Origin: an uncultured Muribaculaceae bacterium
GTDB lineage: Bacteria > Bacteroidota > Bacteroidia > Bacteroidales > Muribaculaceae
DNA: 64,000 nucleotides
Direction of reading: 5' to 3'
Assembly (NCBI GenBank): GCA_944321875.1
Contig: CALUMX010000016.1
Coordinates: 1-64,000, forward strand
A program made the position numbers and the translations under genes. The notes beneath the pieces were generated by a model. That model had not been told where the DNA came from. It made no database searches and saw only the letters and a list, made by a program, of their open reading frames with translations. Positions 33,191-41,773 of the stretch are shown piece after piece. Position 1 is the stretch's first letter. Each line of letters begins with the position of its first letter.

Positions 33191-35406
33191 TAGGCTTTCT
33201 TATAAAAGATATAGCAATATTTTGTGTTGCTTGCAGCAATACATTTTTCCATCTCCTCAAAGATTTTGCGGTCTGTGTCGTAGGAAACGATGCCAATAAT
33301 GCTATCTGCCATTTCAGTAACGGCACCTAAAGAGTGGTGACCGTCAAATGTGTTGCCGCAGATGATAATATTGTCATATTTTTCTTGGGCATTCTGCATG
33401 AGGGTGCGGAAACGCTCATGATACAGAATGTCGCAAGAGTCGAGACCTTCAATGCCGAAGGTGATGATATCGAAATCGTTGCAATGAGTAACGACAGTAT
33501 CCAATGTGTTTGCCGGATTGTTGAGGTAATCAACAATGCTTGCCGTCGGTGTGCAGCCAAGAGATGTTGCTATGGACGTATTGTTCTCCACATCGATGAT
33601 GAGAGTCTTTTTGACTGCCATTTGCAAGGATTTCGCAAGGCCTGTCGCTACGAAAGAGGCATTGTCGTAATTGTTTGCTGTGGTAATGACAATATTTCTC
33701 ACGCCGTCTGTCGCGATTTCATTGCGTAGTTTCCGGAAGTTATCGAGAACTTCTTGATTATTTCCGGAAATCTCGGTTTCTGGATTTGGTAAACAGAGTG
33801 CTACATGTGAAGCGCTCAGAGTTTCGATATCCCCTGCGACACATAGTTTCCTCATTTTTACTGAACGAAAAACATAATATATAGATGGTAGTATTAATGT
33901 TAGTAATATGCTGATAGCTAATAGAATCGATCCTCTTGGGGAAATTTTCCAATATTCGTTGTACGCTTCATCAATGATGCGTCCGATTGGAGCTGTACCT
34001 AGTTCCAAAGAGTTGCTTTCTCGTTGCTGTAATAAGAAGATATAAAGTTGGTTTTTAACCTCTCGATCTCGCATCAGACTGAGATAGATGCGTTCGTGTG
34101 CTGGAAGTTGGCGGATACGTGCGCCGTACTTGCTATCTTCGCGTACGAAATCGTTATAAGCAATTTCAGCACTTTCACGGGCTTTCTGCAACGTTTGAAC
34201 GACACCGGCACGCATGCTGTCAATCTGTTTGTTGAGAGTGACAAGTGCTTTGTTGTCCTTCTTAGCAGACATATCAAGCTTTGTCCGTTCGAGTACAAGA
34301 TTATTGTAGGTTTCAATAGACTTTGCTGCACCTTCGTATTCGACACCGCTTGTCACAGGAATCATGGAGTAGCGGTTGGCTGGGTCTTCCAAGAAGTTGC
34401 AAATCATATCGAATACGGCAAGTTGGGTTTGTAAGCCAACAATGGAAGCTTTATTGACAGAAGTTTGTTCAAGGATAATACCAGCTTCAGCCATGATATC
34501 GGTCAAATCGTTTTCTGTTTTGAATTTTTCGATTTCTTTATCGGCTGTGTTTAGTTCCTGGGAAACAATAGCAAGGCGTTCGTCGATGAAGCGGATTTTT
34601 TCATTGGCAGTTTTAATCTTCTCCATCTTACGGCGGACATTGAAATGGGAAATGAGCGTGTTCAAGATGTCTTTACCACGTTGAATGTTATTATCCTCAT
34701 ATTCCAGAATAATGGAGTTAGTTTTGAGTGATTCAACGTAGATAACTACAGATTCAAGATACGTTTCCACCAATTCGTTGGTTCCTGTAACAGTAATTTT
34801 GATATCTTTTTCATCTTTAGTATTATATTTGTCTGTTGCGGAAAGTTGAAATGAACCTGCTGGAGTTTTCACGTTGACAGGTAAATGTGCGTTTTTGATA
34901 TTAAAGAGGTCTTTTGCAAAGAGACCTCCTCCTACTCTAACGTCTACAGAGCCATTATTGTGGGTTTTTACTTTCACCTCAAAACCTTCCTGTAAGGTGT
35001 CAAGAACAGATTGTGGAATATCCAGAAGTACAGCGCTGTTTTTATAGAGAGGTACGTTTTTTACCCCTTGTTTCTCTGTATATTCGCTGTTGAGACCGAG
35101 TGTCGCGATAACATCTGTCATCAAACTGCGAGATTGAAGGACTAATACTTCGTCTTGTACGGAAACAGAACCGCTTCCACCAAGAGCAAATGCCTGCATC
35201 ATTTGGTCTAATCCTCCACTTGGTGTTGACGTTTCGTCCTGCTCAACAATCAGCTTGGCATGAAAGGCATATACAGGACTTTTGATGAGCCAATATGTCC
35301 CGCAAATACCAGTGATGACAATGAAAGTGATGAGATAGACATACCAATGTTTTTTTATCTCGTATGTAACTCGGGAAAAATCGATTTTATCAGAATTCCT
35401 TGCCAT
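33190..35406 (-). CDS. Wzc-like polysaccharide co-polymerase with degenerate BY-kinase domain
   Basis: This 738-residue inner-membrane chain-length regulator has TM1 at about 19-40. A Wzz periplasmic domain includes the jelly-roll repeats and a long coiled-coil (about 235-430), then GNVR-like RQLPAHERIYLSLMRDREVKNQLYIFLLQ, and TM2 near 490-510. The C-terminal 200 residues align with BY-kinases, but the Walker A lysine is absent (ITTANNYDNASF where relatives have PGEGKS). Walker A' reads LIIDVE and Walker B IIICGNTF without its Asp. It should not bind or hydrolyse ATP in the usual way, and no Tyr cluster follows. It overlaps the Wzy gene by 17 bases. Confidence 0.85.
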   Translation of the reverse strand: MARNSDKIDFSRVTYEIKKHWYVYLITFIVITGICGTYWLIKSPVYAFHAKLIVEQDETSTPSGGLDQMMQAFALGGSGSVSVQDEVLVLQSRSLMTDVIATLGLNSEYTEKQGVKNVPLYKNSAVLLDIPQSVLDTLQEGFEVKVKTHNNGSVDVRVGGGLFAKDLFNIKNAHLPVNVKTPAGSFQLSATDKYNTKDEKDIKITVTGTNELVETYLESVVIYVESLKTNSIILEYEDNNIQRGKDILNTLISHFNVRRKMEKIKTANEKIRFIDERLAIVSQELNTADKEIEKFKTENDLTDIMAEAGIILEQTSVNKASIVGLQTQLAVFDMICNFLEDPANRYSMIPVTSGVEYEGAAKSIETYNNLVLERTKLDMSAKKDNKALVTLNKQIDSMRAGVVQTLQKARESAEIAYNDFVREDSKYGARIRQLPAHERIYLSLMRDREVKNQLYIFLLQQRESNSLELGTAPIGRIIDEAYNEYWKISPRGSILLAISILLTLILPSIYYVFRSVKMRKLCVAGDIETLSASHVALCLPNPETEISGNNQEVLDNFRKLRNEIATDGVRNIVITTANNYDNASFVATGLAKSLQMAVKKTLIIDVENNTSIATSLGCTPTASIVDYLNNPANTLDTVVTHCNDFDIITFGIEGLDSCDILYHERFRTLMQNAQEKYDNIIICGNTFDGHHSLGAVTEMADSIIGIVSYDTDRKIFEEMEKCIAASNTKYCYIFYKKA

Positions 35407-36691
35407 ATTGTGTAGTTTTTATTTTCTTGTTTTTATTATAAAATTCAGTAATATTTTGTTTGAGCAGTGCTTTAGCCTCTGTTTTTGGAATATGTTTGAC
35501 AAGACCTGCACATATACCCATAATCATCATTAATATTTGTCCGTATATTTGAAGGATTGAGCAGGCGGAAGTTCCATCAATAGCTAAAATACTCAATGCA
35601 AAAATCGGAATAATAAAAAACTTCGAGTCATAGACTCGGAGTATGAGTCTGTTTTTACGCCATATCCACCAACAAAATATTATAAAGAAAAATACTCCGA
35701 CAAGTCCAAATTGTGCCAGTTCCGGGTAGAATGTATCGCAAATAAAGTCATCAAAATCAGGAGAAAGTCCATAGACGATGGAGATGCCGTATTCGTGGTA
35801 CAGACTGGAGTACTGCACCTGAGATGAAGATGAAAATGTAGCATAGGATGCTAATCCGGAACCAAAAATGGGATAATCGGCAAATACTAAAAGACTTCCT
35901 GAATAAAGAACTGGGCGGGCAAATGTTTCTAATTTGTCAGCGTCAAAACCAGATGTTGTATCAGGAATAAAATAGTAAGTGATTTTTTCCCATGCAACTA
36001 AGATAACCAAAGCTAGTGTTCCAAGGGAGATTAGTAGATTCCTAGTGTTTTTTAGATTGACTGTGCCTGGTCTGTAAACAAATAGCAGATATAGGAACAG
36101 CACGAAAAAACCGTAATATTTAGCACGCGTACAAGCTAATCCCATTGTCAGCATGCTGATAACCCATACGATATCTGATTTCTTGAATTTATTTTCCTGT
36201 TTGGGGTTATAGGAGAGGAAAAGATAGATTAAGGCACATGTTGCACAAGCTAAACCTTGATAATAGACGTGTTGTAGTAATAGCTTTGTTAGGCCTGTCA
36301 GAAGAGCCACCGTGCACAAGATGGAGATAACAATGCAGGTAATTTTAATGATAGATTTCTCTTTCGGAGTGAAACGGGGTACTAAGGCATATGATAAGGC
36401 AAAGGCTACGAGCGGTTTGCTTTGTAAAATATAGTCGTTTAATTGGGCCTTGAAACTGTTAAATGGAGATGCGATTGCTGAATAAATCAAATAGAAAGTC
36501 ATCACTGCCATTAATGCAAACAAGAGTTTATATGACCGATAATTTCGGTTAAGTATCATGTCACATCCTGCCAGTAAAATCATAAGTAGTAGCATCAATT
36601 CATCAGCCTGCTTGAAAATGGTTCGGCTGACAAACAGGCTGATGATTGAGAACAGAAATATGTAAAAATATGACTTGTTTATGCTTAGCAT
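35390..36691 (-). CDS. O-antigen ligase/polymerase-like (Wzy/WaaL) membrane protein
   Basis: This protein of 433 residues has about 11 hydrophobic spans and a large periplasmic loop (about 245-320), the layout of Wzy polymerases and WaaL ligases. The loop includes GSGLASYATF and a YHEYGISIVYGL segment with His and Arg/Tyr residues typical of O-antigen ligase (Wzy_C) proteins. Codon usage is visibly more AT-rich than in flanking genes, common for polysaccharide genes acquired by transfer. It sits between Wza and Wzc homologues, so a polymerase for the exported polysaccharide is most likely. Confidence 0.75.
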   Translation of the reverse strand: MLSINKSYFYIFLFSIISLFVSRTIFKQADELMLLLMILLAGCDMILNRNYRSYKLLFALMAVMTFYLIYSAIASPFNSFKAQLNDYILQSKPLVAFALSYALVPRFTPKEKSIIKITCIVISILCTVALLTGLTKLLLQHVYYQGLACATCALIYLFLSYNPKQENKFKKSDIVWVISMLTMGLACTRAKYYGFFVLFLYLLFVYRPGTVNLKNTRNLLISLGTLALVILVAWEKITYYFIPDTTSGFDADKLETFARPVLYSGSLLVFADYPIFGSGLASYATFSSSSQVQYSSLYHEYGISIVYGLSPDFDDFICDTFYPELAQFGLVGVFFFIIFCWWIWRKNRLILRVYDSKFFIIPIFALSILAIDGTSACSILQIYGQILMMIMGICAGLVKHIPKTEAKALLKQNITEFYNKNKKIKTTQYGKEF

Positions 36692-36717
36692 CAGTATACT
36701 CTACAACGGGATATAGG

Positions 36718-37521
36718 TTAGCGGTTGATTACTAAAGCGATAATCAGAGATGACATAACGGAAATTACACTGACAACAGTCGATGCAATTTGAATTTTGA
36801 ATGAGTTGTTTTGGTTATATTCTGAATTCGCTTTTCGAGTACTTGACGGCTCTACGTAAATAACATCATTTTGCTGCAAATAAAAATAGGGAGAGTTGAC
36901 GATGGTAGCTTCATTCAAATTGAGACGGTGGAACTGGCGTTCGCCGTTTTCTTCCCGTATGAGAAGAACATTGTCTCGTCTACCATAGACAGTTAAGTCT
37001 CCGACAGCAGCAAGAGCGTCTAAAATGGAGAATCGTTCTGCCTTTACCTGAATGGCTCCCGGTTTCATAACTTCACCCAATACGTTAACTCGAAAATTAA
37101 CCAATTGAACACGGACAATCGGCTGGTCAACTGCTTCTGAAATCTTATCTGTCAGCCGTTGTGCGATTTCTTGAGTGGAAAGTCCTTCTACATGGATTTT
37201 ACCGAGGATAGGGAATGTGATGTTTCCCTCTTTATCGACTGTATAAGTCTGGTTTTGTGTAGTCGTCGTGATTTCGATACTCCCTTGATGAGCAGGGTTT
37301 AGGACGGGAAGATTATATGGATAGGACGCTTCTGGAATCAACGAGTTGACTGTGATGATAAGTTCATCTGCAGGTTGAATCTTGATGGAGTAGTTTGCGA
37401 GGTTCAGCGTATCAGGGCTAGTGTGCTTGTAGAAATATGCTAATTCCTGTTTGCTGCGACAAGAAGCTAATGATGCGATGACAAACAGAAGTAAGAGAGC
37501 CTTAGAGAAAATTGTTTTCAT
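36718..37521 (-). CDS. Wza-like polysaccharide export lipoprotein
   Basis: This 267-residue outer-membrane lipoprotein has the lipobox SLASC (Cys at about 21). A Poly_export domain (about 45-145: YSIKIQPADELIITV, VDKEGNITFPILGKIHVEGLS) is followed by a SLBB domain (about 146-230: VNVLGEVMKPGAIQV, LDALAAVGDLTVYGRRDNVLLIRE). Unlike E. coli Wza it ends in a C-terminal hydrophobic helix (about 240-265), an arrangement common in Bacteroidetes. First gene of the operon, with an exact consensus promoter upstream. Confidence 0.92.
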   Translation of the reverse strand: MKTIFSKALLLLFVIASLASCRSKQELAYFYKHTSPDTLNLANYSIKIQPADELIITVNSLIPEASYPYNLPVLNPAHQGSIEITTTTQNQTYTVDKEGNITFPILGKIHVEGLSTQEIAQRLTDKISEAVDQPIVRVQLVNFRVNVLGEVMKPGAIQVKAERFSILDALAAVGDLTVYGRRDNVLLIREENGERQFHRLNLNEATIVNSPYFYLQQNDVIYVEPSSTRKANSEYNQNNSFKIQIASTVVSVISVMSSLIIALVINR

Positions 37522-37574
37522 AATTGAGTCGTTTGTTGTTATGATTCAAACGCAAGAATGCATTTTTTACTGCG

Positions 37575-37606
37575 CAAAGATAACTTAAATTGTGGAATAA
37601 TACAAA
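37575..37606 (-). promoter_or_regulatory. Promoter of the exopolysaccharide operon
   Basis: On the minus strand TTTG (37603-37606), 20 bases, then TATCTTTG (37575-37582) is an exact consensus match, 54 bases upstream of the Wza-like start. Confidence 0.78.
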
Positions 37607-37655
37607 TTGGTTCCTTTTGAAAAGGAGGGTAAACAGAGATTAACGCTTGTTTTGG

Positions 37656-37687
37656 TTTCTCCGTGCGGCTGAATTGTATTATCTTTG
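37656..37687 (+). promoter_or_regulatory. Promoter of the GT2/NCS2 unit
   Basis: TTTC (37656-37659), 20 bases, then TATCTTTG (37680-37687). It is divergent from the exopolysaccharide promoter, with about 50 bases between the two -33 elements. Confidence 0.7.
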
Positions 37688-37759
37688 CGAGGAACAAACA
37701 GAGATTGTAATAGAAATAAGGACTGTTTGTTGGGCCATAACTGATTATATCAAAGAACG

Positions 37760-38947
37760 ATGGATTTAATCAATGCTACTATCGGATGGCCGGCATTGGC
37801 AGGATTGCTTGCGCTGTTTCTGCTGTGTCTGGTGCAGTCCGTCTTGTTTTTCCGCCGGAAATCGGCGTTGGATAAGGCTTCCGCTGGAGAGGAGGCCGAT
37901 TTGCAGGCGTTTCCCCCGCTTACGGTGGTGGTGCGGGCAACAGAGTTTGATGCGGCTTGTCTGGAACGCAACATCCCGCTTATCATGAATCAGGATTATC
38001 CCGATTTTGAGGTAATTGTCATCGATATGGACGAGTCGGACGAGATTGGCGATGCCATCAAGCGGCTGACAGCGCAGTTCCCACAATTGCGGTCAACGTT
38101 TATTCCGGCCAGCTCGTTCAATGTGTCGAAGCGGAAGCTGGCTGTTACGCTCGGCCTGAAGGCTGCTACTCATGACATCGCTGTCGTGACGTCGGCCGTA
38201 TGCGCGCCCCAGTCTTCGGATTGGCTTCGAGCCATTGCCCGTCACTTTGACGATTCGACCGATATTGTTATCGGATACTCGCATGCTGACTATGCGCAGG
38301 ACACTTCGGCCGGTCACCGTTATCGCGTTTTTGACGAAGTGATGGAGGCTTCCCGCTATCTTGCCGCTGCATGCAGGAAGCGCACGTTCCGTGGTAATGG
38401 CAATAATATTGCCTATCGCAAGGACTTGTTTTTCAAGAATAAGGGGTTTGCGGAAACACTCTGTTTGAAATATGGGGACGATGATTTGTTTGTCAAGCAA
38501 ATCGCTACGCGTGACAATGTGGCGGTCGAACTTTCCTCAGACAGCATTCTGAAGGAGGATTACGTTGACTATGCGGAGCATTTCCGTATGGAGCGTCTGC
38601 ACCGTTGCTTTACGGCCCGTTTCCTTAAGGCGGGACTCCGTTGGCGTAACAATGTGGCGGTCACTGCCTTTTATCTCGCCGAACTGCTTGCGTGGGCAGG
38701 CATTGCTTACGGAATATGGCTGCTGTGGAGTGGCCGTATGGTAGAGGCTGCGGTCGTTGGAGGCATATGTATATTGCTTTATTTAGGTTATTGGATTTCG
38801 TTTGTGATAGCGTTCCGTGGAGTCTCGCGGTTGCTTCAGGCTCCGGCGCTTCTGTTCACGTTGCCGGTTTTCCGACTGGTGCGTCCGATGGTGAATGCAA
38901 TGCAGCGTGTCGCCGCAAAGTCTGCCAAAAATTACACTTGGGAATAA
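37760..38947 (+). CDS. Membrane glycosyltransferase family 2, DXD-deficient
   Basis: This 395-residue GT-A enzyme has an N-terminal anchor (about 10-30), the GT2 core and two or three C-terminal spans (about 305-365). The core start PPLTVVVRATEFDAACLERNIPLIMNQDYPDFEVIVIDMD is normal. At the metal-binding position, where most relatives have an Asp-x-Asp or Ala-Asp-Cys motif, the sequence is VVTSAVCAPQSSDWL, so the acidic residue is replaced by Val. GDDDLFVKQIA supplies the later acidic motif and RLHRC the usual Arg-rich one. It may have altered metal use or reduced activity. NCS2 permease follows after 20 bases. Confidence 0.8.
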   Translation: MDLINATIGWPALAGLLALFLLCLVQSVLFFRRKSALDKASAGEEADLQAFPPLTVVVRATEFDAACLERNIPLIMNQDYPDFEVIVIDMDESDEIGDAIKRLTAQFPQLRSTFIPASSFNVSKRKLAVTLGLKAATHDIAVVTSAVCAPQSSDWLRAIARHFDDSTDIVIGYSHADYAQDTSAGHRYRVFDEVMEASRYLAAACRKRTFRGNGNNIAYRKDLFFKNKGFAETLCLKYGDDDLFVKQIATRDNVAVELSSDSILKEDYVDYAEHFRMERLHRCFTARFLKAGLRWRNNVAVTAFYLAELLAWAGIAYGIWLLWSGRMVEAAVVGGICILLYLGYWISFVIAFRGVSRLLQAPALLFTLPVFRLVRPMVNAMQRVAAKSAKNYTWE

Positions 38948-38967
38948 CGTCCTAAACTCTATATCTT

Positions 38968-40245
38968 ATGGAATTAAAATACAGTCTGAATCAGAAACCG
39001 CCGTTTCATCATCTGATGATTTATGGTTTGCAGTGGCTAATCCTGTCGATACCTAATGTGTTGACTATCGCTATGCTGGCTAAACTCCAGTTTGCCGATG
39101 ACATTGTGTTGCAGACACTTTATCTGCAGAAGGTCTATATCGTGCTGGGTCTGACAATGTTGGCTCAGGCGTGGTTTGGACATCGGATGCCGCTTGTCGT
39201 AGGACCTGCGGCCGTGCTGATTGTTGGTATTCTTTCTGCAGCGTCGGAGGGATTTGGAGCCGTTTATACGGCTATTGCTGTCGGAGGAGCCATTTTGCTG
39301 GTGATTTCTGTTTCCGGACTGTTGAAGAAAATCACGCGCCTGTTCAGTCCGCGTGTCATCATTACTATTCTCGGTTTGATTGCCATGACGCTGGCTCCGG
39401 TTATCATCAACCTGGTATTTGGAAGCGGCAATGCCTTGTTCAATTATATTTTTCTGTTGGGGGCCATTTTGCTCACCTTCGTTATCGACCGTTTTCTGAG
39501 AGGCATTGGAAAATCGTTTACGGTCATTATCCTTACGATTGGCGGAACGATAGCTTACTATCTTTTTAACGAGGCCGCACCACTGCCAGCGTTTAATTAT
39601 TCGATTGGATGGGACGATATGTTCATTACTCCCGAATTCAATCCGGCCGTAATCTTATCCTTCCTGATTTGCTTCTTTGCACTGACAATTAATGAACTCG
39701 GTTCCGTACAGTCGGTACGCGATATGGTCGGCGACAAGGTGGAAGAGCGTCGTGTGTCGGCAGGATGCGCCACGACAGGTCTCGGTAATCTGTTCTCCGG
39801 GCTGGTCGGTGTTATCGGTCCGGTCGATTTCTCCATTTCTCCGGGCATCATAGCCTCCACCCGTTGTGCGTCGCGCTTCACGGTGATACCGTGTGGCATC
39901 GGACTTGTGCTGTGTGCTTTATTCCCGTCGATGGTTTCGTGGCTGACGCTTCTGCCGGATGCCGTCATCGGAGTGGTGCTTGGCTATATCATTATTTTGC
40001 AGTTGGCTGCAGCCTTCAATATGATGATGGAGACAAAATCAGTCAGCAATTTCGAGCATGCGCTGACCATCTCTATTCCTCTTGCTTCCGCGCTTCTGGT
40101 GGCCATTGCTCCGGCAGAGGTCGCTGCTGCTTTCCCAGAGTCATTACGTCCGATTTTGACGAATGGATTTGTGGTTGGTGTCCTATTTGTCGTTTTTCTT
40201 GAGCATATAGTTTTTTCGCGAAAAAGTCGGAAACAAAAATCATAA
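38968..40245 (+). CDS. NCS2 family nucleobase permease
   Basis: This 425-residue inner-membrane transporter of the NCS2 family (uracil, xanthine, uric acid or adenine) has about 13-14 spans. Typical features are the VVGPAAVLIVG segment in TM3, the NELGSVQSVRDMVG region after TM8, and the TTGLGNLFSGLVGVIGPVDFSISPGIIASTR signature stretch over TM9-10. The specificity residues cannot be judged by eye. It probably shares the promoter of the GT2 gene ahead, an unrelated function. Confidence 0.87.
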   Translation: MELKYSLNQKPPFHHLMIYGLQWLILSIPNVLTIAMLAKLQFADDIVLQTLYLQKVYIVLGLTMLAQAWFGHRMPLVVGPAAVLIVGILSAASEGFGAVYTAIAVGGAILLVISVSGLLKKITRLFSPRVIITILGLIAMTLAPVIINLVFGSGNALFNYIFLLGAILLTFVIDRFLRGIGKSFTVIILTIGGTIAYYLFNEAAPLPAFNYSIGWDDMFITPEFNPAVILSFLICFFALTINELGSVQSVRDMVGDKVEERRVSAGCATTGLGNLFSGLVGVIGPVDFSISPGIIASTRCASRFTVIPCGIGLVLCALFPSMVSWLTLLPDAVIGVVLGYIIILQLAAAFNMMMETKSVSNFEHALTISIPLASALLVAIAPAEVAAAFPESLRPILTNGFVVGVLFVVFLEHIVFSRKSRKQKS

Positions 40246-40253
40246 TTAGTTGT

Positions 40254-40261
40254 TAAATTTG
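40254..40261 (+). promoter_or_regulatory. -7 box of the TolC/ABC exporter operon
   Basis: TAAATTTG matches TAnnTTTG and lies 34 bases before the start at 40296. No -33 TTTG was found at the right spacing. Confidence 0.5.
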
Positions 40262-40295
40262 TGATTACTGAAGAAAAATCACAAAAGGAACAACT

Positions 40296-41738
40296 ATGAA
40301 ATTAGGACGTTTAACGGGAATGTTTTTAATGTGTGCGGCTGCCTTGTCGGCGGTCGCAGCAGAACCGCTTCCGCTTGATTCCTGCCGGAATATGGCGTTG
40401 CGCAATAACAAGAACATGCAAATTGCGCGGGAAAAGATACGGGGTGCGGAATATCAGAAGAAGGAGGCTTTTGCCGCCTATCTGCCGGGCATCGATTTTA
40501 CCGGTATGTATATGTATAACCAGAAGGACATCTCTCTGCTTTCCGGCGACCAGATGCTGCCTACCCAGTCGTTCAATCCGGCGACCGGTTCTTTTGAGTA
40601 CAACATCGTCAAGAAGCCGGATGGAACTCCCGTGCTGACTCCTGACGGAAATGTTATCCCTTCGCAGGTGGCTGTCATTCCGAAGGAGGCCATGACTTTC
40701 GATATTAAGAACGTATTTGCCGGAGCCGTGACGCTCACACAGCCTCTGTTTATGGGTGGTAAGATTATGGCGCTCAACAAGATGGCCGACTATGGAAAGC
40801 AATTGGCCGGTAAAATGCTCGACAATGCTTCGAAAGAGGTGATTTATTCGGTGGATGCCGCTTACTGGCAGGTGGTATCGCTGGGCGAGAAGAAGAAACT
40901 GGCAGAAAGCTACATCGAGTTGCTCGATACGCTGAAGCGTAACGTAACGGCAATGGTAGCCGAAGGTGTGGCGACCAAGTCGGATTTGCTTACCGTGGAG
41001 GTGAAAATCAACGAAGCCAATATTGATTTGATAAAGGTGGACAACGGTCTTTCGTTGTCGCGGATGCTGCTCGCACAGCTTTGCGGCATGCCAGTCGACC
41101 AGCCGTACGTGTTGGCCGATGAGGTTAATGCCGAGAAGAATTTCCATCAGTTGGCTGCCCGTTCCGTGGATATGAACGAGGTCTACGAAAGCCGTTCCGA
41201 CATCAAGAGTCTGGAGTTGGCGGTAAAGGTCTATGAGCAGAAACAGAACGTGGCGCGTGCCGACATGATGCCGCAACTTGCGCTTACCGGTGCTTACAGC
41301 TTCTCCAATCCTAACATCTTTAACGGATTCGACAAGAGTGTGAAAGGAATGTTCAGTGTCGGAGCCATGCTGCGTGTGCCTTTGTTCCACTGGGGTGGAA
41401 ACTATAACAAATACCGTGCGGCCAAGAGTGAGCGCATCGTGAAGGAGCTGGAGCTCAGTGATGCGAAAGAGAAAGTCGAGCTGCAGGTGAACCAGGCGCT
41501 TTATAAGACCCAGGAGGCGCAGAAGACTCTCTACATGACAGAATCGAGCCTTGCCAAGGCTGAGGAGAACCTCCGTCAGGCACAGGTGGGCTATGCGGAA
41601 GGCGTCATGACGCTCGACAACGTAATGGCTGCCCAGACGGCATGGCTCAAGGCTAATTCCCAATACATCGACGCCGGCATTGACGCACAGCTTTGCGACG
41701 TCTACCTGTCGAAAGTGACAGGCACATTGTCTTATTAA
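40296..41738 (+). CDS. TolC-family outer membrane protein
   Basis: This 480-residue OEP/TolC protein has a signal peptide (about 1-22, VAA-EP). The two coiled-coil repeats are visible (about 140-240 with YIELLDTLKRNVTAMVAEGVATKSDLLTVEVKINEA, and 355-470 with KVELQVNQALYKTQEAQKTL and VGYAEGVMTLDNVMAAQTAWL). An extended N-terminal loop (about 70-125) is longer than in the RND-operon TolC. It is the outer-membrane exit of the ABC-2 type exporter encoded by the next three genes. Confidence 0.92.
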   Translation: MKLGRLTGMFLMCAAALSAVAAEPLPLDSCRNMALRNNKNMQIAREKIRGAEYQKKEAFAAYLPGIDFTGMYMYNQKDISLLSGDQMLPTQSFNPATGSFEYNIVKKPDGTPVLTPDGNVIPSQVAVIPKEAMTFDIKNVFAGAVTLTQPLFMGGKIMALNKMADYGKQLAGKMLDNASKEVIYSVDAAYWQVVSLGEKKKLAESYIELLDTLKRNVTAMVAEGVATKSDLLTVEVKINEANIDLIKVDNGLSLSRMLLAQLCGMPVDQPYVLADEVNAEKNFHQLAARSVDMNEVYESRSDIKSLELAVKVYEQKQNVARADMMPQLALTGAYSFSNPNIFNGFDKSVKGMFSVGAMLRVPLFHWGGNYNKYRAAKSERIVKELELSDAKEKVELQVNQALYKTQEAQKTLYMTESSLAKAEENLRQAQVGYAEGVMTLDNVMAAQTAWLKANSQYIDAGIDAQLCDVYLSKVTGTLSY

Positions 41739-41773
41739 TCAACTTCTTCTGTAATAAAAAACTATCTATCAAT

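Noticed and set aside
40326..41663. 445-codon minus-strand open frame opposite TolC
   Set aside because: Antisense shadow of the coding strand; no recognisable domain.
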